Positions 29,261-37,348 of a DNA stretch of 37,348 bases are shown in pieces. Source of the DNA: an uncultured Eubacteriales bacterium (GTDB lineage: Bacteria; Bacillota; Clostridia; Christensenellales; CAG-138); NCBI GenBank assembly GCA_902792295.1, contig CADAZC010000003.1, positions 1-37,348 on the forward strand, in the 5' to 3' direction. Position numbers and translations under genes: made by a program. Each line of letters starts with the position of its first letter. Positions within the stretch are counted from its first letter, which is position 1. Below the pieces are notes generated by a model. It was not told where the DNA came from and did not search any database. It saw nothing but the letters and a program-made list of their open reading frames with translations.

Positions 29261-31390
29261 TTACACGCTGATCTCGTCTTCCTTCCGCTGACGTTCGGCT
29301 GCATATTCTTCAAGGCGCTTCAGAATATATGCCGCGCCGACTTCGCCGCTGTGTCCGAAGTTATAGATGTATCGTTCGCGTGTTTCGACAATACAGGCGC
29401 GCCATTGTTCCGCTTCCGCGGTAAAGCGCTCTACTGCCGGCTTCAGGGTCTCTTCCAGCGTATCCGGCATCAGATCCACACCGACAACATTGCGCAGCAT
29501 GATATCCGGGCGATCTTCCTCATTTTCCACCGTTTCTTTGCCAACGACCTTCATCGGCGTGTGGATGAACAGCACAGGACGCTCCGTTGCAAACGCGTAC
29601 TCGTATGCGATACCCGACCAATCTGTCATCATAATATCTGCCGTATAGACTGTTTCATTGGAACTGAAGTCCATTTCAAAGCGGCAGTCCTCCCCGAGAT
29701 AGGCAGAAACCTTTTCTTTGATTTCTTCCAGCTTGGCGCCGAATCTGCGGATATACTGCGGATGCGGCCGAATGATGATTTCATTGGTTCCGTCGCAGAG
29801 CGCTTTCAGGACAGTTTCAAGGCAGTATTCCAAAATATTGTCCGTCTGCCACGACGGTGCGATCAAGATTCGCCGTTTTGTGTGCGGCTGTTCTTTTGCA
29901 CGAAGAGCAAGAACCTGCTCATGCATGTCCTCAATGACGCCGTATCCGACATCCACCAGTGTACGCTCCGGCAGACCGACACGTTTGGCATACGCTTCGA
30001 AATCGCTTCGCTGATGCGACTCGCCGAAGAAGAGCGTGTCATATGCATCAAGGGCGTGGTCCCGCAGCGTCGACAGACTTGTCATAATTCCATGGAACAG
30101 ATAGACATATTCCATATCCTTGCGCACATAGGAGCGTTTGAGGTGGAATGTCTGCAGGTCCGGCATGGTCATCAGCATCATGTCTGCATCGACCAGCATA
30201 AACAATGTAATCAGCCGGTTGTTGTCGATATAATACGGAATCAGGTTCGGCTCGTTCTTTTGGAACACCGCATCCTTCGGGTCGCTGGTGATATAGTGAA
30301 TCTTGATGTCCGACGTTTTCAGCAGCACATCGATAATGCGGCGGAAATACTTATAAAAACCGCTGCTTTCCGAATAGAACACAAGCTGCTTCGGCTCGGT
30401 GCTGTCGGTGAACCGCTTGTAATCCGCCTTTGCCCGTGCCTTGTCTTCCTTGGTGGGCTTTGATTTGTTCAGCAGCCGCTTACTTTCCGCCAGATGCCGC
30501 TTGCTCTCCTCCAACGCTTCGTAATCAATGTATTTCTTGGGTGGGTAAATCAAGTTTACCACGAACAGAACCAGGATCGCAAACAGATTGCCGAAGATCC
30601 AGTAGAGACCGACGCCGGCGGGAACCAGCGACGCAAAATACAGTGAGAACAACGTCAGAAAGATTGCCATTCCCCAACGCCCGAAGAATGATGCTTCGCG
30701 CTGCAGAACGTTAATCTTATTCTGAATGACCGACAGTAAAAATGCGCTGAGTCCGGAAAACCACGGGATACAGGAAAGCCAGTCGAACGCAAACAGCTTC
30801 GGCGTTTTCGCAAGGTCCCAACCAAGGAACCGGAAGTCCAGAGCATTGATCTTCCGGATCGCGTCCGCCACATCGACTCCGCTGATTGAGATCTGTTCAA
30901 ACAACGGCGTATACACGGGATTCTTGATGAGATCCATCGCCGTGATCTGCGCGCCGGAACCAAGTTCCGGCGTATTCAAGATTGTCTTCGCCTGCTCAAC
31001 AAACGCATTGATTAGCTCCGGCTGCAGCCGCAATACATGCTGCATCGGATGATAAATAACCTGAATTAAGCCCAGAATAAGCGGGATCTGGATCAACATC
31101 GGAATCACGCCGGCAGCCGGTCTGTATTTTTCTCTGCGATACAATTCCAGAGTCAGATCGCTGACACGGTCTTTGTCCGTTGCATATTGCGCCTCGATCT
31201 CGTTCAGCTGCGGTTTGATACGAATCATCTTGATGGAATTCTTCTGCACCCAAAGACTCAGGGGCATCAGAATAACTTTGGTAATGAACGTAAACAGCAG
31301 TATGGCAAATCCGTAGGAACCGACGAGGTTTATGCAGAAGCGAAAAATCCAGCCCAGCGGCGTGCCGATTATTGTGTTGATGAAATCCAT
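29261..31390 (-). CDS. YidC/Oxa1 insertase fused to a CDP-glycerol glycerophosphotransferase-type domain
   Basis: A 709-residue two-domain protein in a single uninterrupted frame. Residues 1-285 are a YidC/Oxa1/SpoIIIJ insertase: helix 1 with ILLFTFITKVILMPLSLWV (Lys38 where SpoIIIJ has its groove Arg), a cytoplasmic hairpin (KPQLNEIEAQYATDKD), PMLIQIPLILGL (97-108) and the signature VPAGVGLYWIFGNLFAI (256-272). A charged linker (286-335) leads to a GT-B domain of the TagB/TagF glycerophosphotransferase family: LFHGIMTSL (His433), APSWQ, IIIRPHPQY (541-544 RPHP) and MTDWSGIAYEYA (Asp590-Ser592), all in family order. It may hand a polymer across or assemble it at the membrane. The fusion may also be a membrane anchor only. 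ATG 31390 has AAGGAAGG upstream. Substrate unknown. Confidence 0.88.
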   Translation of the reverse strand: MDFINTIIGTPLGWIFRFCINLVGSYGFAILLFTFITKVILMPLSLWVQKNSIKMIRIKPQLNEIEAQYATDKDRVSDLTLELYRREKYRPAAGVIPMLIQIPLILGLIQVIYHPMQHVLRLQPELINAFVEQAKTILNTPELGSGAQITAMDLIKNPVYTPLFEQISISGVDVADAIRKINALDFRFLGWDLAKTPKLFAFDWLSCIPWFSGLSAFLLSVIQNKINVLQREASFFGRWGMAIFLTLFSLYFASLVPAGVGLYWIFGNLFAILVLFVVNLIYPPKKYIDYEALEESKRHLAESKRLLNKSKPTKEDKARAKADYKRFTDSTEPKQLVFYSESSGFYKYFRRIIDVLLKTSDIKIHYITSDPKDAVFQKNEPNLIPYYIDNNRLITLFMLVDADMMLMTMPDLQTFHLKRSYVRKDMEYVYLFHGIMTSLSTLRDHALDAYDTLFFGESHQRSDFEAYAKRVGLPERTLVDVGYGVIEDMHEQVLALRAKEQPHTKRRILIAPSWQTDNILEYCLETVLKALCDGTNEIIIRPHPQYIRRFGAKLEEIKEKVSAYLGEDCRFEMDFSSNETVYTADIMMTDWSGIAYEYAFATERPVLFIHTPMKVVGKETVENEEDRPDIMLRNVVGVDLMPDTLEETLKPAVERFTAEAEQWRACIVETRERYIYNFGHSGEVGAAYILKRLEEYAAERQRKEDEISV

Positions 31391-31409
31391 AGTCCTTCCT
31401 TATTAACGG

Positions 31410-32120
31410 TTACTGCTGCTTGCTGTCCACATAATCTTTGATGCGGTTGTAGTCCTGCATATAATCGATCTCACCCCAGAAGGCGCCATTGACGTCCAGT
31501 ACGTGAACAGGGTATTCCCTGCAATTCTCGTACAACACGTTTTCCCACCAGAGATTGTACTGTTCTTCGGAAATCAGATCATCCATGCGATCGCGGAATC
31601 CCGGAATAAACTCCTTCTTCAGTCGGCACAATCCGACATACTCGCAAGTACGGCGTTCCAAGGGGAGCTGCTTCCCGTAATCGATAATACAATTGTTTTC
31701 ATCGGTCAGGAAAAAGTAATCGCCGGATTCGACGCGTTCGACATCTCCCAGCATCAGCGCCTGATATTCGGATGCCAGCATCTGGTCCATCAACGGTTTC
31801 TCCCAGTACACATCCGCGTTCCCGAGGATCGTGTCTTCTTCTCCCGTCAGCGCTTCCCTCGCAAACCACAGCGAACCGATGCTGTTGGTTACGCGGAAGA
31901 AAGGATTATAATGGAACGTAACAGGATAATCCTTCAATGCTTCTTCGATCATCTCATGCTTAAAGCCGACGACAAGATGCACGTCGAACCCGTTTTCTGT
32001 CAGCATCCGTACAGTTTTTACGATCAGCGGTTCTCCGCCGAGTTCCCACAGGCACTTCGGTTTCGTCGGATTCACAGCCAGTCGGCTTCCAATTCCTGCA
32101 GCCATTAAAATTGCCTTCAT
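31410..32120 (-). CDS. LicC/PntC-type cytidylyltransferase (NTP transferase)
   Basis: A 236-residue nucleotidyltransferase with the signature AAGIGSRL (7-14), Lys pair in PTKPKCLWELGG (18-29) and a metal-binding GNADVYW (about 99-105). The family includes LicC (CTP:phosphocholine) and PntC (CTP:2-aminoethylphosphonate) cytidylyltransferases. It is preceded with one base between by the GNAT gene (TAA-A-ATG) and is followed 19 bases later by the YidC fusion, so one mRNA is likely. A CDP- or CMP-activated amino-alcohol or aminophosphonate for decorating a polymer is my inference. Confidence 0.85.
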   Translation of the reverse strand: MKAILMAAGIGSRLAVNPTKPKCLWELGGEPLIVKTVRMLTENGFDVHLVVGFKHEMIEEALKDYPVTFHYNPFFRVTNSIGSLWFAREALTGEEDTILGNADVYWEKPLMDQMLASEYQALMLGDVERVESGDYFFLTDENNCIIDYGKQLPLERRTCEYVGLCRLKKEFIPGFRDRMDDLISEEQYNLWWENVLYENCREYPVHVLDVNGAFWGEIDYMQDYNRIKDYVDSKQQ

Positions 32121-32121
32121 T

Positions 32122-32919
32122 TTACTTCTCCTTTATTCTTGTCAGTTTTATCAGGTGCGCCTCAATTTGATAGCCGAGCGACAGATGCAGCCGGCGAGCG
32201 CGCTCATTTATGTTGTTGCTGTAACAGATCAATCCATCCTCAACAATCAGATTGTAAGCCGAGCCGAACAATCGTTTGCCGAGTCCCCTTCCGCGAAGGG
32301 ATTCTTCCAGGATTGCCATGCCGCAGATCGCAAGAGGCCGCTCCTCTGCAACTGTTCCTGCATGAAAAACAATCCGACCGTTCTCTCTCAGAACATAGTC
32401 TCTGGAGAAGCCCTGCCTCAAACGTTCCTTCATCTGCGCAATCAATGAATCGCGCTGATAAACCTTTTTGTATTCCTCATCGGTCATCAGCAAATCGACA
32501 ATCTCGTCGATATCCGCTTCGCCAGCGGCTTCCAGCGGAATCGGCGGCTTCTCGTCATAGTGCGAAACTCGGAACATTTCAACATGATGAATCTCAAAAA
32601 GATCCGTCATGCGCGATTTCCAATGTTCAAACATATCGCTCGAAAAGAACAACGTATTCGGCGACACCTTATTGACCAGTTCATCCAGTTCTTCCGGAAC
32701 AAAATCGTTGTCTCTGCTAAAGCAATGAATGCAGTCATAGTATTGCAGAAAAACGCCGTTCAGCTGGCCCGATTCATTTTCCGTGCAGTATACATGCACG
32801 TCCGGAGACTCGCATCCATACCGTTTCAGATCAATATAGAGATAAATAGCTCTGTGATATTGATCTCCGATATAATCAAGCAACCGCTTAATATCCCGAT
32901 TGTCGCAGATTTTGAGCAT
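32122..32919 (-). CDS. GNAT-family N-acyltransferase
   Basis: A 265-residue protein with a C-terminal GNAT domain (about 125-260). It has the acetyl-CoA binding run ILEESLRGRGLGKRLFG (motif A: RGRGLGKR) and the beta-5/alpha-4 segment CYSNNINERARRLHLSLGY. The N-terminal half is a divergent second GNAT-like domain. The acceptor is unknown; an amine of the activated precursor or a sugar amine is plausible from the neighbouring aminotransferase. The ribosome site overlaps the aminotransferase stop region (AAGGAGTAGGCGATG), indicating coupling. Confidence 0.82.
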   Translation of the reverse strand: MLKICDNRDIKRLLDYIGDQYHRAIYLYIDLKRYGCESPDVHVYCTENESGQLNGVFLQYYDCIHCFSRDNDFVPEELDELVNKVSPNTLFFSSDMFEHWKSRMTDLFEIHHVEMFRVSHYDEKPPIPLEAAGEADIDEIVDLLMTDEEYKKVYQRDSLIAQMKERLRQGFSRDYVLRENGRIVFHAGTVAEERPLAICGMAILEESLRGRGLGKRLFGSAYNLIVEDGLICYSNNINERARRLHLSLGYQIEAHLIKLTRIKEK

Positions 32920-32922
32920 CGC

Positions 32923-34014
32923 CTACTCCTTTTCCTTCCGGAACCCGTTATTCAGAAGTGAAGCACGTTCCTCGCAAATCGCTTTTATAAGCTCGTCATA
33001 ATCTTCCCGTTCAAGATCGCCGACATGCGCGACGCGGATCATCGTGTTTGCACGCTCGCCGCCCGTAGGATTGACGACCAACCCTCTCTTGCGAAGTGCG
33101 TGGAACAATTCCGTGCAGATCGGATCATGGAACATAACCGGCGTAATGGCATTGGACAGCGGATAGCCGGGAAGATACCCCTCGAATTCGCCGATACGGG
33201 TACGGAAGTACGTCGCATTGTCTGCAATATGCGCAAGATGCCTGTCCAGCCCGATCGAGAGAATATGCGAAAGCATATCGTCCAACTCCATAAAAATGCC
33301 GATCGCAGGCGTAAACGGCATCTGTCCGCGCTCCATGTTCTTGTAATAATCCTTGAAGTCGAAGTACATGCACTTCGGATCCTTCTCCATCGTACGGCGA
33401 ACCGCCCGCTCATTCAGCGTGATAATTGCCAAACCCGGCGAAAGCGCCAACCCCTTCTGTGAGCTTGCGATCGTCACATCTACACCGAATTCATCCATGC
33501 GATACGGATCGCAGAGGAACGAAGTGATCGCATCCACAACAAAGAGAATCCCATTACGCGCGCAGAAGCGATGCAACATATGCACATCGTAGAGTTGACC
33601 GGTAGAGGATTCGTCAAGGTTGACCAAAAGACCCGTATATCCTTTCCCATCATAGGGAAGCAGGTCTTCTTCTGTCAATGCTTTGCCGAAAGGAACCTCA
33701 ATATCCGTGTGCGGAATATCGTGGATTGAGCAGATGGCAGAAAACCGCTTTCCGAACGAACCTCCGACAATGACGAGTACGTTATCTGTCCGATCAAAGC
33801 AGTTAATGACCGCCGCCTCCATTGCCGCAGTTCCGGACGCGGTCAAATATACCGCCTGCGACTCCTGCGCCGTTCCGATCACCTGTTTGAACTTTCGGTC
33901 CATTTCAAAGGTGAAATCGGAAAACTCCTTTGTGCGGAAATACGGAATTGCCATTTTGCGCACTTCAAGTGTTTCCGGATGCATTTGTACGGGTCCGATG
34001 GTAAACAGCTTCAT
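32923..34014 (-). CDS. class V PLP aminotransferase, 2-aminoethylphosphonate/alanine-glyoxylate group
   Basis: A 363-residue fold-type I aminotransferase of class V. It starts MKLFTIGPVQMHPE, has LTASGTAAMEAAVINC (phosphate cup), DAITSFLCDP (Asp below the cofactor ring) and the PLP lysine in SSQKGLALSPG. The C-terminal NPTGGERANTMIRVAHVGDL block occurs in the same group. The closest functional groups by motif are 2-aminoethylphosphonate-pyruvate and alanine/serine-glyoxylate transaminases. The neighbouring cytidylyltransferase favours the phosphonate reading, but no PEP mutase or phosphonopyruvate decarboxylase is in the window. The start at 34014 has AAGGAG eight bases upstream and fits the family N-terminus; longer upstream frames overlap the preceding gene. 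Confidence 0.85.
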   Translation of the reverse strand: MKLFTIGPVQMHPETLEVRKMAIPYFRTKEFSDFTFEMDRKFKQVIGTAQESQAVYLTASGTAAMEAAVINCFDRTDNVLVIVGGSFGKRFSAICSIHDIPHTDIEVPFGKALTEEDLLPYDGKGYTGLLVNLDESSTGQLYDVHMLHRFCARNGILFVVDAITSFLCDPYRMDEFGVDVTIASSQKGLALSPGLAIITLNERAVRRTMEKDPKCMYFDFKDYYKNMERGQMPFTPAIGIFMELDDMLSHILSIGLDRHLAHIADNATYFRTRIGEFEGYLPGYPLSNAITPVMFHDPICTELFHALRKRGLVVNPTGGERANTMIRVAHVGDLEREDYDELIKAICEERASLLNNGFRKEKE

Positions 34015-34062
34015 AATGCTTCTCCTTTCAAAAAAAACCCGGAATCGTTCATCTCGATCCAA

Positions 34063-35712
34063 TCATTCGGATTCGCTCTCTAATTCCAGCTGTTTTTCAT
34101 AATAATACGGATGAATGTCCGCATCATCAAGTACGGGATATGAAAGCCCGAGCCGCGTTAAAACCGTTCGCATCGTATTGACCGCGGAAAGCCCCTCAAT
34201 ATCGACTGCTTCGCCGCCGAAATACAACGCGTTAAAAATACGGCATTGGTCCGAAAGCGCAACCTCCAGTCCATCGTTGATGAAATATCCTCCGCGAACA
34301 CCGTGGTCCGATTGAATCAGGATTACCGCATCCGGATCGACTTTGAGAATGCTCTCTACCATTTGCTGCGTCCGAACGGTCATATAATGATGCTGCGCAG
34401 CATAATGCGACGGGTCCGTCCAGTCCCTTCGATATTTGGAGGAAACGTTGTTTCCGTCCGCATCAAAGACAAACGGCGTATGGGGACAGAGAATATAGGT
34501 GAACAGCGCTGTCTTTTCCTTGAAACAGAGGTTCGAGGAATCGTCGTAATACTCGAATACACTTAAAATGCGCGTGCGGAACGACGCATTGAACAGCTGG
34601 GCGGAAACAGTATCTTCATCCCCATCCTCGTCGGAGAAAAGCTCCGGAAAAACCGAAAACACCGACATCCGCTTGGCAAGATCCAACACACTCAATCCGT
34701 CAACCGTTGTCGAAACCATCAGCCGCTCCATGAACGATTGCGGCAGAAGAGATTGAACAACCGGATAATGATCCGGATGGGAGGAAACCTGATAAACCTG
34801 ATATCCGAGATTGTGCAGTGCCGTATACAGTTCGCCGGTCCGTCTCAGACTGCTTCCGTCTTTCGTCGGGTCCTTCTCTCCGTTCTCTCTGCGAATCGCT
34901 GCCTCGCTGCTGTAATAACTGAGCGTAGCGACGTCAATCGCGCATAGGGTACTGTTGTTGGAATTGCTGTAGCTGTTTTCGGAAACGGAAAAGCCCTTTT
35001 CCTTCAGGTACGAAAGAAATGAATTGCTGTCCTGGTGGAAATAGGTCTCCATCGTATACGCGTCCGCATACTCATCCAGAATAATCCAATAGAAATTTCG
35101 TCCATTCTGCTCAACGGTATGCATCTTCATCTCGTTTTCTGAGATCATGGCCGGAGCACTCTCGGGCGACTGACTCGGATAACGGTCCAACTCTGCCTGT
35201 TTGACGATGCGCGGAACAACCCGAACCGTATTGAATACAATCAGCACCGCCATCGCAATGCAGACAATTTCCGCGATCTGCGGCAGGATGACCATTTTCC
35301 GGATACGGATGAGTACAAAAATCAGCGTGCCGAGTACCAGGAGCCAGGCAATGAACGCGACCCCTGCCGCGACTTTTCCCTCGAACAGCAGCTTTGCGCC
35401 GCTGCGGAACAGATGGAAATTCATCGCCATCAGTACGGTAACGGAGGCGCATAGCGCAGCGAACACCGGTTTCCTCAAAATAAGCCAAAGAATGCCGAAC
35501 ACCACGACTGCAGCAACCAATACAACAGCCGTCGGCAGCAGAAATTCCAGAGGTCGAATCCCGGCATTGTTGGAATAAAGAATCAACAGCGGCAAAACTG
35601 CCGAAGCAAGAATCAAAAAAATGCAAATAATCGGGATATTCGGTTTGTGAGGCGGCTTCTTCGCTTCCTGTTCCTCTAATTCTTTCAGAATATCCTCATC
35701 GATATCCTTCAT
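34063..35712 (-). CDS. membrane-anchored sulfatase/phosphotransferase-fold protein (first paralogue)
   Basis: A 549-residue protein. A cytoplasmic N-terminus rich in acidic residues is followed by about five helices (residues about 27-175) and then an extracytoplasmic alkaline-phosphatase-superfamily domain. That domain starts at FYWIILDEYAD (metal ligands) and continues with NSTLCAIDVATL (candidate nucleophile Thr), PHTPFVFD and VILIQSDHGVRGGYF (Asp-His metal ligands). Family members include LtaS-type and phosphoethanolamine transferases, which act on lipid-linked or wall polymers. Unlike its paralogue at 26902-28773 it lacks a long low-complexity linker. It is the first gene of the locus, with promoter and ATG 35712; the aminotransferase follows 48 bases after its stop. 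Confidence 0.82.
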   Translation of the reverse strand: MKDIDEDILKELEEQEAKKPPHKPNIPIICIFLILASAVLPLLILYSNNAGIRPLEFLLPTAVVLVAAVVVFGILWLILRKPVFAALCASVTVLMAMNFHLFRSGAKLLFEGKVAAGVAFIAWLLVLGTLIFVLIRIRKMVILPQIAEIVCIAMAVLIVFNTVRVVPRIVKQAELDRYPSQSPESAPAMISENEMKMHTVEQNGRNFYWIILDEYADAYTMETYFHQDSNSFLSYLKEKGFSVSENSYSNSNNSTLCAIDVATLSYYSSEAAIRRENGEKDPTKDGSSLRRTGELYTALHNLGYQVYQVSSHPDHYPVVQSLLPQSFMERLMVSTTVDGLSVLDLAKRMSVFSVFPELFSDEDGDEDTVSAQLFNASFRTRILSVFEYYDDSSNLCFKEKTALFTYILCPHTPFVFDADGNNVSSKYRRDWTDPSHYAAQHHYMTVRTQQMVESILKVDPDAVILIQSDHGVRGGYFINDGLEVALSDQCRIFNALYFGGEAVDIEGLSAVNTMRTVLTRLGLSYPVLDDADIHPYYYEKQLELESESE

Positions 35713-35753
35713 GTATTCATTCAGCCTTTCGGTTTTTAATCCTTTTCATTAAT

Positions 35754-35782
35754 ATCATAGTACAAATTCGAATAAATGGCAA
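35754..35782 (-). promoter_or_regulatory. promoter of the surface-polymer locus
   Basis: On the reverse strand TTGCCA (35777-35782), a 17-base spacer and TATGAT (35754-35759), giving a leader of about 35 bases with GAAAGG about 12 bases before ATG 35712. It should drive at least the genes down to the YidC fusion. Confidence 0.78.
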
Positions 35783-35836
35783 GCAGTATTTCATGACCCA
35801 TTTACGGAGAGCCGATGAAAGAGACCTGGTTCTTCT

Positions 35837-36817
35837 TTATTCGTGCGCGGAACGGACGCGGTCGAGATGCGCGATAAAGCCGTCGCGGACGGGCTTCGGC
35901 GAACGGATGCGGACGGCGCCGCCGAGCGCGGCGATCCAGCCGAAGAACTGCTCCGAAACCGCCACGCGCACAAACGCGGTAAAGCCCGCCTCGTTCGGAT
36001 GCACGGACACGTCGGTGCCGAAGCGGTCGACGATGACGCCGATCACGCTCTCGTCGCAGTCAAGCACGACGTCCGCTTCCTCGCCCGCGAACATGGAGAA
36101 GTTGCGGCTCGTGTATGCGGACATGTCGATCTTCGAAAAAACGTCCTTCCCCTGCCGCTCCGTTTCGCCGATCGTAATGCGGTTCATCTTGTCGACGCGG
36201 TAGTGCTTGATCCGCTCGTCCGCGGCGTCGTAGGCGATCAGATAATAGAACTCGTCGTCCCAGACGAGCGCGAACGGACTGACGCGGTAGCGCGCGCCGT
36301 TTTTGCGCGGGACGCGCTTTTTGCCGAGATCGTACTGCCAGTAGACGAACGTGATCTCGCGGTCCTCGGCGATCGCGCCGTGAATGGCGTCGATGTTGTA
36401 GAAGATGGATTCGTTCTCCGTCTTGCCGCGATCGGAAAGATAGAGCTGGCGCTTCAGAAGCGCCGCTTCGCCGCGGCTCGAAAGCGTCGCAAGCTTTTTG
36501 ATCAGCCGCATCGTCTTCTTCGGGGACAGGAACTTTGCCGCCTGCACGCTGTCGACCAGCATCTTGAGCTCGGCGGGTTCGAACGTGCGCGACGCAAGAT
36601 AATAGCCCTTGCGCTTGCCGACCGCGACCGATTCGATGTCCATGCCGTAATCCGAAAGCGTCAGAAGATCGTCCGTCACGCTCTTGCGCTCCGCTTCGAT
36701 CCCCCTCTCGCGCAGTTTTTCAATCAGGTCCTGCACCGTCAGCGGATGCTGCTCGTCCGTTTCCAGCAAAAGGTCGCGGATGATCAGGATCTTGCATTTC
36801 TGGTTTTCGCGTTTCAT
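35837..36817 (-). CDS. WYL-domain transcriptional regulator
   Basis: A 326-residue regulator. An N-terminal winged helix (about 1-70: LTVQDLIEKLRERGIEAERKSVTDDLLTL) is followed by a WYL domain (about 140-225). The WYL domain has FVYWQYD, YRVSPFALVWDDEFYYLIAYD and IKHYRVDKMNRI, then a WCX-type C-terminal region (about 240-320). WYL domains bind ligands such as nucleotides or nucleic acids. ATG 36817 has GGAGGAG eight bases upstream and overlaps the stop of the preceding amidohydrolase gene by four bases. It lies upstream of the polymer locus on the same strand, and no terminator was seen between 35713 and 35836, but that locus has its own promoter. Confidence 0.9.
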   Translation of the reverse strand: MKRENQKCKILIIRDLLLETDEQHPLTVQDLIEKLRERGIEAERKSVTDDLLTLSDYGMDIESVAVGKRKGYYLASRTFEPAELKMLVDSVQAAKFLSPKKTMRLIKKLATLSSRGEAALLKRQLYLSDRGKTENESIFYNIDAIHGAIAEDREITFVYWQYDLGKKRVPRKNGARYRVSPFALVWDDEFYYLIAYDAADERIKHYRVDKMNRITIGETERQGKDVFSKIDMSAYTSRNFSMFAGEEADVVLDCDESVIGVIVDRFGTDVSVHPNEAGFTAFVRVAVSEQFFGWIAALGGAVRIRSPKPVRDGFIAHLDRVRSAHE

Positions 36818-37348
36818 AAGCTCCTCCGTTCCAATACCGTTCCGTTTCGTTTCCCTGTGCAGACGCCGTTTTGTACGGCGATCCCGCCGCCGACCAGCAC
36901 CGTTTCGATCCCCTCGCAGGTTTTCTCTGGGTCCGCATACGTTGCGCGTTCGTGCACGCGTTCCGGATCAAAGATCAAAAGATCGGCGTCGGCGCCGGGC
37001 TCGACGCGCCCCTTTTTCGTAAGCCCGTACCGGTCGGCGGGCATGCGCGTCATCTTTCGGACCGCCTGCGAAAGGGAAAGCGATCCGCGTTCCTTTACAA
37101 ACCGTTCAAGCACGTGCACGCAGGTTCCGTACACGCGCGGATGCGGCAAACCGGTTTCCGGATAGGTCGCGTCCGAAATCACGTAGGAAAACGGCGCCCG
37201 ATAGATCGCTGCGATATCGTCCTCCGAGGTCAGCCGGTCGATCATTGTCACCGCGCAATGATTGCGGGACAAAAGCTCGGCGCAGAACCGCCACGGTTCC
37301 GACTGTTCCGCCGCCTCCGCGATCGTTTTGCCGACATATCTCCGGTCC
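36814..37348 (-). CDS. N-acyl-D-amino-acid deacylase-type amidohydrolase, 5' part outside window
   Basis: The C-terminal 178 residues of a metal-dependent amidohydrolase; the reading frame runs open to the right edge. Features typical of D-aminoacylase-family enzymes are YVGKTIAEAAEQ near the edge, ISDATYPETGLPHPRVYGT (Asp metal-ligand region and GLPHPR), VRKMTRMPADRYGL, and the closing beta-sandwich with RVEPGADADLLIFDPERV. Such enzymes hydrolyse N-acyl-D-amino acids or related amides. The catalytic metal site lies mainly upstream, so activity cannot be judged. Its stop overlaps the ATG of the WYL regulator (ATGA), an operon arrangement. Confidence 0.85.
   Translation of the reverse strand, partial: DRRYVGKTIAEAAEQSEPWRFCAELLSRNHCAVTMIDRLTSEDDIAAIYRAPFSYVISDATYPETGLPHPRVYGTCVHVLERFVKERGSLSLSQAVRKMTRMPADRYGLTKKGRVEPGADADLLIFDPERVHERATYADPEKTCEGIETVLVGGGIAVQNGVCTGKRNGTVLERRSL

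Noticed and set aside
1-37348. CRISPR array, tRNA, rRNA, insertion sequence or prophage
   Set aside because: I found no direct-repeat array, cloverleaf-like sequence, transposase, integrase or phage structural motif in any frame that I read.

Overview
The window looks like chromosome from a GC-rich, spore-forming-lineage Firmicute (Clostridia-like). The evidence is a clostridial-type rpoB, a complete spoIID, a protein resembling the Spo0A DNA-binding domain, a DnaD-type replication gene next to a dnaI/dnaC-type helicase loader, and an RsfA-like SANT protein. I cannot name a species. I see no IS element, CRISPR array, tRNA or rRNA.

Layout. 1-2431 (-) is the 5' two thirds of rpoB, which has its own promoter and is not preceded by rplJ/rplL. 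2753-4235 (+) holds a SANT/Myb-like regulator and a PlsC acyltransferase. 4277-6562 (-) holds a solo Spo0A-C-like protein, a TrmN6-type methyltransferase and SpoIID. 6670-9580 (+) is an overlapping dnaD-dnaI-rsmI operon. 9630-11470 (-) is a nucleotidyltransferase and a DUF2156 protein. 11564-12716 (+) is a HAD phosphatase and a zinc-ribbon membrane protein. 12772-14799 (+) is a cysteine biosynthesis operon (cysK-cysE) behind a cysteine-rich leader peptide and an intrinsic terminator. 14834-19301 (-) is a two-component system, a membrane-anchored partner of unknown function and a MATE transporter. 19547-22583 (+) is a GH13 glycosidase, a DUF1858 protein and a TrmH-family methyltransferase. 22634-26145 (-) is a heterodimeric ABC exporter with one degenerate ATP site. 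26458-26838 (+) is an XRE-type regulator.

26902-35712 (-) is a cell-surface polymer locus whose base composition looks visibly less GC-rich than its flanks. Two paralogous membrane-anchored sulfatase/phosphotransferase-fold proteins bracket a class V aminotransferase, a GNAT enzyme, a LicC/PntC-type cytidylyltransferase, a YidC insertase fused to a CDP-glycerol glycerophosphotransferase-type domain, and an 80-residue membrane protein. After it come a WYL regulator and the 3' part of a D-aminoacylase-type amidohydrolase (-).

The main points are: (1) the cysteine leader peptide plus terminator in front of cysK-cysE, which reads as a translation-coupled attenuator; (2) the YidC-glycerophosphotransferase fusion inside a surface-polymer locus; (3) at least six gene starts with no Shine-Dalgarno and a -10 element only 6-9 bases before ATG, implying frequent leaderless transcription alongside normal Shine-Dalgarno genes; (4) a Spo0A DNA-binding-domain homologue without a receiver domain next to spoIID.
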